Assembly (NCBI RefSeq): GCF_015354505.1
Contig: NZ_JACAFP010000001.1
Span: 152,117 to 216,116 of the forward strand
Source of the DNA: Microbacterium sp. UFMG61
GTDB lineage: Bacteria; Actinomycetota; Actinomycetes; Actinomycetales; Microbacteriaceae
Direction of reading: 5' to 3'
Length of the DNA stretch: 64,000 nt
A program made the translations under genes and the position numbers. Numbering within the stretch: position 1 is the first letter of the stretch; every line of letters starts with the position of its first letter. A model generated the notes under the pieces. The model was not told the origin of the DNA. It ran no database searches and saw nothing but the letters and a program-made list of their open reading frames with translations. Shown piece by piece: positions 57,739-64,000 of this stretch.

Positions 57739-58953
57739 ATGTCTTCCTCTCCCTCCGATTCGACGAGTGCTCCCGAGACCGGGTCGCGTCCGCTGCGCAT
57801 CCTGATCGGATGCGACACGTTCTCCCCCGACATCAACGGCGCCGCCCGCTTCGCCGAGCGTCTCGCGGCGGGGCTCGTGCAGCGCGGTCACGACGTGCAT
57901 GTGGTCGCCCCGAACCTCGTGTACCGACGCACTCCGGCTCGCACCGAGGTGATCGAGGGCGAGCCGATGACGATGCATCGACTCCCGTCGGTGCGGTGGG
58001 CGCCCCATGACTGGCTGCGCTTCGTGTGGCCGTGGCGCGTGAAGCACTACGCCCGAAGGATCCTCGACGACGTGCAGCCCGACGTCGTGCACATCCAGTC
58101 GCACATCGTGATCGGTCGCGGTCTCTCGCGCATCGCGCACGAGCGGGGCATCCCGGTGATCGCCACGAACCATGTGATGGCCGAGAACATCCTCGATCAC
58201 ACCACGATGCCGAAGTTCGTCGACGACCTCGTGCTGCGGTGGGCATGGGGCGACGCGAAGCGCACGTTCGCCCTGACCCGCGCGATCACGACACCCACCC
58301 GCCGCGCCGCCGACTTCCTCGAGCGCACCGTCGAGGTCGAGGGTGTCGTCCCGGTCAGCTGCGGCATCGACCGCACCCAGTACACGCCGGTGATCGCTCC
58401 GCGCGACAAGAACCGCATCGTCTTCGTCGGCCGCCTGACCGCCGAGAAGCAGGTCGAGGTCATCCTCGAGGCCATGACGAAGCTCGATCCTGCACTCGAC
58501 GCGACCTTCGACATCGTCGGCGGCGGCGATCAGCGCAAGAACCTCGAGAACCTCACGAACCAGCTGGGCCTCGCCGACCGCGTGACCTTCCACGGACGCA
58601 CGACCGATGAAGAACTCCGGGCACTGCTCTCACGCGCCTCGGTGTTCACGATCGCCTCGATCGCCGAGCTGCAGTCCATCGCCACGATGGAGGCCATGGC
58701 CTCGGCACTGCCGATCGTCGCGGCGGATGCCGTCGCCCTGCCGCACCTCGTACACGACGGCGAGAACGGCTATCTCTTCGAGCCCGGCAACGCCGATGCG
58801 CTCGCCGCGAGACTCACCGACGTGCTGACGGCGTCGCCGGGAGAGTACGCGCGGATGCAGCAGGCATCGCTCGACGGCGTCGCGATCCACGACATCAACC
58901 GCACGCTCGACACGTTCGAGGCGCTGTACCGCGACGAGCCGCTGCCCGAGTGA
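57739..58953 (+). CDS. GT4 family glycosyltransferase (first of pair)
   Basis: A 404-residue GT-B fold enzyme. The N-terminal half has IGCDTFSPDINGAARFAERL, VHIQSHIVIGRGLSRIAHER and TNHVMAENILDHT. The C-terminal half has IVFVGRLTAEKQVEVILEAM, FDIVGGGDQRKNLENL and the nucleotide-sugar EX7E-like region SIAELQSIATMEAMASALPI. It resembles retaining mannosyl/PimB-like transferases of actinobacteria that act on lipid or glycan acceptors at the inner membrane face. Its stop overlaps the start of a second GT4 gene (GTGA). Confidence 0.9.
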   Translation: MSSSPSDSTSAPETGSRPLRILIGCDTFSPDINGAARFAERLAAGLVQRGHDVHVVAPNLVYRRTPARTEVIEGEPMTMHRLPSVRWAPHDWLRFVWPWRVKHYARRILDDVQPDVVHIQSHIVIGRGLSRIAHERGIPVIATNHVMAENILDHTTMPKFVDDLVLRWAWGDAKRTFALTRAITTPTRRAADFLERTVEVEGVVPVSCGIDRTQYTPVIAPRDKNRIVFVGRLTAEKQVEVILEAMTKLDPALDATFDIVGGGDQRKNLENLTNQLGLADRVTFHGRTTDEELRALLSRASVFTIASIAELQSIATMEAMASALPIVAADAVALPHLVHDGENGYLFEPGNADALAARLTDVLTASPGEYARMQQASLDGVAIHDINRTLDTFEALYRDEPLPE

Positions 58954-60170
58954 CGGCGCGCGCCATGCACATCGTCTTCTTCGGCGATCAGCACCTCGAC
59001 TCGCTCGGCGGGGCACAGGTGTCGATGCGGTTGCAGCGCGAGTTCCTCGAGCGCGCGGGCCACACCGTGACGGTGGTCGCTCCGAGGATGCACGGACCGC
59101 GCGCATCCGGTCTCGACGACCCGTCGAACGTCGATCTGCCGTCCCTGCCGATCACCCTCGACCGCGAGTACTCGATGAGCTGGCCCGGACGAGCGACCGA
59201 TCGCGTCGTCGACCGTGCGATGACGCACCGCCCACCCGTCGATCTCGTGCACGTGCAGGCCGACTTCTGGGGTGCGTTCATAGGCCATCGATACGCCGCG
59301 CGGCACGGGATCCCCGTGGTGCACACCATGCACAACCGGGTCGACGTCGGCATCGCCGCGGTGACGCCGCTGCATCGGCCGGTGCTGTCGGTTCTCAACG
59401 TCTGGCGTCGGTCCGCGCTCCGTGTGCTCGGCGAGCCGGCGCGCGGCAGCGACGGCTGGGCCTTCCTGCGCGGCATCGCGAGCGGAGCCTCGGCGGTGAC
59501 CGCGCCCTCGACGCACTTCGCCCGGCGCCTCGAGGAGAACGGCGTCTTCAGCCCGGTCGATGTCGTCTGGAACGGCATCGACGATGACCTGCGCGAGCAG
59601 ACCCTCGCCGCGGCCCCCGCCGAGCGTGCTCCGGGTCGCCCCCGGTTCGTATGGCTCGGCCGCATGAGCCCTGAGAAGCGGCTGCTGCCCTTCCTCGAGG
59701 CGTTCGTCGAATCCGGAGTCGATGCCGACCTCGAGATCATCGGCGGCGGGGCCCAACGCGCGGCCGCCGAGAAGATCGTCGCGGGGATGCCGAACGTGCG
59801 CTTCGCCGGCACGCTCACCTACCCGCAGACGCTGGCTCGCATCGCTGCGGCCGATGCTCTGGTGCAGACGTCCATCGGATTCGAGACCCAGGGCATGACG
59901 CCCTTCGAAGCCGCGACACTCGGGACCCCGTCGGTGATCAGCGACCCCGACATCGCCGCCGAACTGGGCGGTGGCCTCTGGGCCGTTCCCGGAGCGGCGG
60001 GGACGGAAGACCAGCGTCGAGCGGGCCTGGTCGAGACGCTGCGGCGCGCGGCAGCCGACATCGCCGCAGGCACCGCGCCGGCGCCGATGCGCGAGGTGTC
60101 GGAGGCTTTCCGGCAGTCGTCGCGCACGGCCGCGATGATCGAGGTCTACGAGCGGGTGCTCGCGGGCTGA
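58950..60170 (+). CDS. GT4 family glycosyltransferase (second of pair)
   Basis: A 406-residue GT-B enzyme with a GTG start inside the stop of the preceding gene; ATG 58965 is a downstream alternative. Motifs: IVFFGDQHLDSLGGAQVSMR, VHVQADFWGAFIGHRYAARH, WLGRMSPEKRLLPFLEAFVE, LEIIGGGAQRAAAEKIV and FETQGMTPFEAATLGTPSVI. It probably adds the next sugar to the product of its partner. Acceptor and sugar are unknown. Confidence 0.9.
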   Translation: MTARAMHIVFFGDQHLDSLGGAQVSMRLQREFLERAGHTVTVVAPRMHGPRASGLDDPSNVDLPSLPITLDREYSMSWPGRATDRVVDRAMTHRPPVDLVHVQADFWGAFIGHRYAARHGIPVVHTMHNRVDVGIAAVTPLHRPVLSVLNVWRRSALRVLGEPARGSDGWAFLRGIASGASAVTAPSTHFARRLEENGVFSPVDVVWNGIDDDLREQTLAAAPAERAPGRPRFVWLGRMSPEKRLLPFLEAFVESGVDADLEIIGGGAQRAAAEKIVAGMPNVRFAGTLTYPQTLARIAAADALVQTSIGFETQGMTPFEAATLGTPSVISDPDIAAELGGGLWAVPGAAGTEDQRRAGLVETLRRAAADIAAGTAPAPMREVSEAFRQSSRTAAMIEVYERVLAG

Positions 60171-60173
60171 CCG

Positions 60174-60190
60174 GGCGCGTGTCCCGCGCC
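60174..60190. terminator. Short GC hairpin between convergent genes
   Basis: GGCGCG-TGTCC-CGCGCC forms a 6-bp GC stem with a 5-nt loop between the second GT4 gene and the convergent proline-rich membrane protein gene. It lacks a T tract, so terminator activity is tentative. Confidence 0.35.
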
Positions 60191-60207
60191 TGTAGCCGCG
60201 GCTCGTC

Positions 60208-60750
60208 TCAGCTGAAGTACGTCGCCATGCACGAGAGCCATCCGCCGACGGCGCCGACCATGATGCTCAGCGCGAGGCCGATCGCGACGGCGGCGAGCAG
60301 GGGGGACGCCCTGCGGCGCAGTGCAGCGATGCCCAGCGCCAGGCCGGCGATCGCGACGGCGAGGGCGACGAGGTTCACGAGGACCGAGAGGATGTCGGTG
60401 ACGTAGCCGACGGCCATGTACAGGACCGGGGTCACGAGGCGCAGGGCCAGACTGAATCCGACCGCGACCGCACTGGCGACCAACGCGGTGCGCCCGAGGT
60501 CGGCGGAGCGGGGCGCGGGAGCGGCAGCGGCAGGGGCGGGCGCGTCGAACGGGTTCTGGCCCGCAGCGTAGGGCTGGCCGGGATGCGTGTACGGCTGGCC
60601 GGGCTGCGCGTGCGGCTGGCCGGGCTGCGCGTGCGGTTGGCCGGTCTGGGTGTAGGGCTGGCCGGGCTGTGCGTGCGGCTGGCCGGGCTGTGCGTGCGGC
60701 TGGCCGGGCTGTGCGTATGGCTGGCCGGGCTGCCGGTGCGGATCGCTCAT
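60208..60750 (-). CDS. Membrane protein with QPGQPHA repeats, DUF4190-like
   Basis: A 180-residue protein. Residues 5-62 are tandem 7-residue units of the type AQPGQPH/TQTGQPH, encoded by 21-bp repeats on the minus strand. After a Pro/Ala linker come three to four hydrophobic segments (LGRTALVASAVAVGFSLALR; ILSVLVNLVALAVAIAGLAL; PLLAAVAIGLALSIMVGAVG). The pattern resembles DUF4190 proteins of actinobacteria. A similar gene follows upstream (60767-61354), so the two may be a duplicated pair. Function unknown. Confidence 0.72.
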   Translation of the reverse strand: MSDPHRQPGQPYAQPGQPHAQPGQPHAQPGQPYTQTGQPHAQPGQPHAQPGQPYTHPGQPYAAGQNPFDAPAPAAAAPAPRSADLGRTALVASAVAVGFSLALRLVTPVLYMAVGYVTDILSVLVNLVALAVAIAGLALGIAALRRRASPLLAAVAIGLALSIMVGAVGGWLSCMATYFS

Positions 60751-60766
60751 GCGGCTCTCTACGGGC

Positions 60767-61354
60767 TCAGAACGGCAGGGCGTAGAACAGGTTCGAGACC
60801 CACGAGATCAGGATGCCGGCGAGCTGGGCGGCCGTGATGCCGATGGCGATGCCGGGGAGGATCTTCGATCCCGGCTTCTTCGCGGCCACGATGCCCAGCA
60901 GGAGTCCCGCCAATGCGACGAGGAAGACCAGTCCGTTGCCGACGGTTCCGAAGGCGCCGATCACGACCGGGTCGTAGGACCATCGGAAGATCAGCGGGTA
61001 CGAGACGGTCGTCACCAGGCCGAGGCCGAGCGACACGACGGCGAGGATGAACGCGAGGCGCCCGGGCTTGGTGGCCGGGGCGGCAGGCGACGCATCCGGG
61101 TACGGCGACGCATTCGGGTACGGCGACGCATTCTGGTACTGCGGGGAGCTCGGATACGGCTGGGCGGCCGGGTACGGCTGGCCGGCCGGATACTGCGGAG
61201 GCGCCGCGTCGCGAGAGGGTGCCGGGTACTGCGGAGGCGCCGCGTCGTGAGGGGGTGCCGGGTACTGCGGAGGCGCCGCGTCGTGAGGGGGTGCCGCGTG
61301 CTGCGGCGGTGGACTTCCGTACGGCTGCGCGGGGGGCTGCTGCGGCTCGCTCAT
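60767..61354 (-). CDS. Membrane protein with PPQYPAPPHDAA repeats, DUF4190-like
   Basis: A 195-residue homologue in architecture of the preceding protein. It has a Pro/Tyr/Ala-rich N-terminal 90 residues with 13-residue repeats (HDAAPPQYPAP) and SPYPNASPYPDASP units, then three to four membrane segments (PGRLAFILAVVSLGLGLVTT; GLVFLVALAGLLLGIVAAKK). The 39-bp DNA repeats at 61190-61300 are prone to slippage. It is probably in one transcription unit with the downstream gene, 16 nt away. Confidence 0.72.
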   Translation of the reverse strand: MSEPQQPPAQPYGSPPPQHAAPPHDAAPPQYPAPPHDAAPPQYPAPSRDAAPPQYPAGQPYPAAQPYPSSPQYQNASPYPNASPYPDASPAAPATKPGRLAFILAVVSLGLGLVTTVSYPLIFRWSYDPVVIGAFGTVGNGLVFLVALAGLLLGIVAAKKPGSKILPGIAIGITAAQLAGILISWVSNLFYALPF

Positions 61355-61423
61355 GCAGTCGAGCGTAGCCGTGCCCGGCGCGGTGCGGGAGACGGCTCGA
61401 CGGAGTCCGCCGTGACGGTCGAC

Positions 61424-61585
61424 TCAGCGGTAGACGTGTCCTGCTTCGGCGCCGTCGATCGCGTCGCGGTCGGCGACTCGTGACCAGTCGGTGGGTACAG
61501 GGCGGTAGCCGTCTCGGCGGAGTTCGACGACGGTGGCGACCAGCGCCCACGCGACGAGGGCGAGGAGTGCGAGGAGAATGAACAT
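61424..61585 (-). CDS. Small single-pass membrane protein (53 aa)
   Basis: A 53-residue protein, ATG at 61585, beginning FILLALLALVAWALVATVVE (one membrane helix) and ending in a short charged tail RRDGYRPVPTDWSRVADRDA. This 20-residue-helix plus polar tail pattern is frequent among small actinobacterial membrane proteins. It is divergent from the GlxA-type regulator. Its RBS is weak. Confidence 0.6.
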   Translation of the reverse strand: MFILLALLALVAWALVATVVELRRDGYRPVPTDWSRVADRDAIDGAEAGHVYR

Positions 61586-61672
61586 GGCAGAAAGGCTATG
61601 TTCGCTCTTGATCCGCCACGAGTGGCAGAATAGACTGCGAGCGTACGAAAACTGCCATCGTCGGGAGAAGCC

Positions 61673-62650
61673 ATGATGAAGACCGTCGCCTGCGTCGTTC
61701 AGGACGGATTCGCGCCGTTCGAGTTCGGGCTCGCCTGCGAGGCGTTCGGTCTCGACCGCTCGAACGACGGCGTGCCGAACTTCGATTTCCGCGTCATCGC
61801 TCCGCATCCGGGGGTCGTGGCCTCGAAGCTCGGCTTCTCGATCAATGTCGAGCACGATCTCTCGTTCGCCTATGAGGCCGACCTCGTCATCTTCTGTCCC
61901 GTGCCGCGGGAATACTGGTCGCGGATCGACCCTCTGCTGCTCGAGCTCGCGCGAGACGCGGTGGCGCGCGGCGCCTGGGTGCTGACGATTTGCAGTGCGT
62001 CGTTCATCCTCGGCGCGGCGGGCGTGCTCGACGGGCGCCGGGCGACGACCCACTGGATGTACTCCGACATCATGGCCGAGATGTACCCGCAAATCGACAT
62101 CGACCCCGATGTGCTGTTCGTGCAGGACGAGCGCATCATCACGAGCGCCGGCACCGCCGCCGGTATCGATGCGTGCCTGCACCTGCTGCGCCAGGAGCTG
62201 GGCGCCGAGCTCACGAACCGCATCGCGCGCCGCATGGTGGTGCCGCCGCAGCGCGACGGCGGCCAGGCGCAGTTCATCGATCGGCCGATCCCGGTGGTCC
62301 CCAGTGATTCGCTCGCCGCCGTTGCCGACTGGGCGGTCGAGCACCTCCGCGACGACTTGGGCGTCGATCAGCTGGCAGCGCGAGCGCTGATGTCGCCGCG
62401 CACGTTCGCCCGTCGTTTCAAGGCCGAGTACGGGGCGACTCCGGCCGCCTGGCTCGCGCGACAGCGCGTGCTGCACGCCCAGCGGCTGTTGGAGCGCAGC
62501 GACCTCGCGCTCGACCAGATCGCCGACGAGTGCGGTTTCGGTTCCGCCGCGGTGCTGCGGCAGAACTTCGCCAGGGTGCTCGGAACGACCCCGACCGCCT
62601 ATCGCGCGCGTTTCTCGTGCGTCGACGATGCGGAGACCAGCGCGGCCTGA
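61673..62650 (+). CDS. GlxA-type regulator (DJ-1/PfpI domain plus AraC HTH)
   Basis: A 325-residue two-domain regulator. Residues 1-190 form a DJ-1/PfpI-like domain (VACVVQDGFAPFEFGLACEA; the nucleophile-elbow stretch VLTICSASFILGAAGVLDGR, RATTHWMYSD). The C-terminal 100 residues are an AraC HTH: LGVDQLAARALMSPRTFARR, then FKAEYGATPAAWLARQRVL, DQIADECGFGSAAVLRQNFA. GlxA/FtrA-like regulators often control amino acid or betaine catabolism. The start is ATG-ATG (61673/61676). The target is not visible. Confidence 0.9.
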   Translation: MMKTVACVVQDGFAPFEFGLACEAFGLDRSNDGVPNFDFRVIAPHPGVVASKLGFSINVEHDLSFAYEADLVIFCPVPREYWSRIDPLLLELARDAVARGAWVLTICSASFILGAAGVLDGRRATTHWMYSDIMAEMYPQIDIDPDVLFVQDERIITSAGTAAGIDACLHLLRQELGAELTNRIARRMVVPPQRDGGQAQFIDRPIPVVPSDSLAAVADWAVEHLRDDLGVDQLAARALMSPRTFARRFKAEYGATPAAWLARQRVLHAQRLLERSDLALDQIADECGFGSAAVLRQNFARVLGTTPTAYRARFSCVDDAETSAA

Positions 62651-62693
62651 GCGCATGCCCCGGTGGCCGTCGCGGTCGCTGTCGCCGTCGCGG

Positions 62694-63395
62694 TCAGTGG
62701 TCCCAGTGGCCGGGGCTCGGGAGCGCTCGATAGTCCATGTCGACGGCCGCAGGGGTGACGGATGCCGTGCAGTACAGCAGCGACTGCGTGGGGTAGCCGT
62801 GCGGACGGTTGTCGCGGATGATCGCCCGGTCGTCTTCGGGGTCGAGTCGTGCCGACGCGCCGAGCAGCGTGGTCCACTCGGCCGGCCAGTCGAGGCTGTC
62901 GGCGGCCGGGCCCAGGGCGCGGAACTCGGGCAGCCAGGCCGCGATGCGAGGGGTCTCGAGGTCATCGAGATCGTCGTGGGCGATCATGTGGATGCCGTCG
63001 CTGATCGCCGTCTCGCGCAGGTCGGCCCCATCCCAGCTCAGTACACGCGACCCCTCGGGGCGCACCTCGAGCAGATTGAAGCCGTGCATCGGCAGCGGTG
63101 CGACCGGTGCGCGGCCCATCACCGATTCCAGGGCGAGCGAGCCGCGCGACACAGCGACATCGGCGGCCAGATCGACGACGTCGGCGCGGTTGAGCAGCAC
63201 GGCGAGTCGTCGCTCGGCCGGGTTCACCGCGAGCCAGGCGCCGCCCGCCCGCCGGTCGCGGATGCCCGAGACACCGGGGTAGGCATCGGGCCACCACTCG
63301 CCGAGAGCATCCCATTCCCGCTGCGGGTCCTCATCGCGCACGGCGAGGAGCCGCGCGGTATCGGGTCGGGCCACATCGATCACCACAGTGCACAC
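62694..63395 (-). CDS. NRDE family (TANGO2-like) protein
   Basis: A 233-residue protein beginning, from GTG 63395, with CTVVIDVARPDTARLLAVRD. The Cys at position 2 and the motif DEDPQREWDALGEWW match the NRDE/TANGO2 family, in which the N-terminal Cys is the presumed nucleophile after Met removal. Further conserved pieces are GGAWLAVNPAERRLAVLLNR and the C-terminal RDNRPHGYPTQSLLYCTASV. Family function is unsettled (heme/lipid handling in eukaryotes). Confidence 0.88.
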   Translation of the reverse strand: MCTVVIDVARPDTARLLAVRDEDPQREWDALGEWWPDAYPGVSGIRDRRAGGAWLAVNPAERRLAVLLNRADVVDLAADVAVSRGSLALESVMGRAPVAPLPMHGFNLLEVRPEGSRVLSWDGADLRETAISDGIHMIAHDDLDDLETPRIAAWLPEFRALGPAADSLDWPAEWTTLLGASARLDPEDDRAIIRDNRPHGYPTQSLLYCTASVTPAAVDMDYRALPSPGHWDH

Positions 63396-63485
63396 GGGGT
63401 CAAGTCTAGGAGCGGGTGAGAGCGTGCAGACGGTCCTCGGGCAGGCGCCAACCCGCCGGTGCGGATGCTGGGGCAGAATCGAACC

Positions 63486-64000
63486 GTGAACATCGTCGTC
63501 GGGGTTACGGGTGGCATCGCCGCATACAAGACAGTGCACCTGGTGCGTCTGCTGACCAAGGCGGGTCACGATGTGACCGTCGTGCCGACCGAAGACGCGC
63601 TGCGTTTCGTCGGCACGCCGACGTGGGAGGCGCTCAGTCGGCATCCGGTCACGACGAGCGTGCATGACGATGTCGCCCGCGTGCGCCACGTCGCGCTCGG
63701 ACAGAACGCCGATCTGGTGATCGTCGCCCCGGCCACGGCCAACACGATCGCCAAGATCACGGCGGGCATCGCCGACGATCTGCTCGGTACGACCTTGCTC
63801 GCGACCGAGGCTCCCGTGCTGCTCGCGCCCGCCATGCACGCCGAGATGTGGCGCAATGCCGCCACCCAGGCGAACATCGCGACGCTTCGCGCGCGCGGAG
63901 TCCACCTGGTGGGTCCGGCCGACGGCGAGCTCGCCGGGGGAGACAGCGGACCGGGACGCATGGTCGAGCCCGAGGAGATCGTCGAGGCCGCTCTCGCGCT
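63486..64000 (+). CDS. coaBC: CoaBC bifunctional enzyme, 5' part only
   Basis: The window ends inside this gene; 171 codons are visible from GTG 63486. It opens with VNIVVGVTGGIAAYKTVHLV (flavin site GGIAAYK) and carries VIVAPATANTIAKITAGIAD and the active-site APAMHAEMWRN. This is the CoaC half (phosphopantothenoylcysteine decarboxylase) of the usually fused CoaBC, which makes 4'-phosphopantetheine for CoA. The ligase half lies beyond the end. Confidence 0.93.
   Translation, partial: MNIVVGVTGGIAAYKTVHLVRLLTKAGHDVTVVPTEDALRFVGTPTWEALSRHPVTTSVHDDVARVRHVALGQNADLVIVAPATANTIAKITAGIADDLLGTTLLATEAPVLLAPAMHAEMWRNAATQANIATLRARGVHLVGPADGELAGGDSGPGRMVEPEEIVEAALA

Noticed and set aside
60583..60740. 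Regular short repeats considered as a CRISPR array
   Set aside because: The 21-bp units have no unique spacers and encode the QPGQPHA repeats of a membrane protein on the minus strand.

Overview
The window is high-GC DNA that reads like a chromosome segment of an actinobacterium of the family Microbacteriaceae, most probably Microbacterium or a close relative. Supporting signs are dense genes with short or overlapping junctions (ATGA, GTGA), frequent GTG starts, a dnaK-grpE-dnaJ-hspR operon with HspR-type operators, a tRNA-Gly beside dcd, DUF222/HNH genes and an Endo H-type glycosidase. The hexamer GGATGC/GCATCC is strikingly frequent on both strands. Genus is inference; no rRNA is present. 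No gene-free gap exceeds 300 bp, and no CRISPR array, integrase or insertion sequence was seen.

Layout, left to right. 1-8 kb: a leftward stress/redox cluster (DyP peroxidase, two SnoaL-like proteins, a UBP-type zinc finger protein, a thioredoxin-reductase-like flavoprotein) facing a rightward set of an XRE regulator, a PucR-type regulator and an MFS exporter; then PEBP-like and Dabb proteins. 8-23 kb: tRNA-Gly(CCC), dcd, two divergent His-rich winged-helix regulators, a DUF222/HNH protein, a CDF transporter, two MFS transporters, a RIO-type kinase, an AraC regulator, a lipoprotein, a second TrxR-like flavoprotein and a siroheme gene pair. 22.6-26.7 kb: the heat-shock operon. 26.7-34 kb: a hendecad coiled-coil protein, an apparently circularly permuted amine-oxidase-like lipoprotein, membrane proteins, and a four-gene overlapping operon (GAF-PP2C phosphatase, cellulose-synthase-like GT2, STAS protein, HATPase kinase) that looks like a partner-switching module wired to a polysaccharide synthase.

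34.2-38.1 kb: two WXG100-like proteins, a 470-aa polymorphic toxin with a CdiA-type nuclease tip, and a tandem array of three homologous immunity genes plus a deleted immunity remnant and an orphan second toxin tip. This is the clearest accessory module in the window.

39.9-53.5 kb: a high-mannose N-glycan utilisation locus. A secreted Endo H-like glycosidase would release the glycan; an ABC importer (lipoprotein and two permeases, no ATPase here) would take it up; cytoplasmic GH92, GH38 and GH5-like enzymes would degrade it; a LacI regulator would control all of it through five matching 15-bp operators found by eye. 53.5-64 kb: an MmcQ/YjbR-like protein, a MarR regulator with a membrane protein, a second DUF222/HNH paralogue, two overlapping GT4 glycosyltransferases, two proline-rich membrane proteins, a GlxA-type regulator, an NRDE protein and the 5' end of coaBC.
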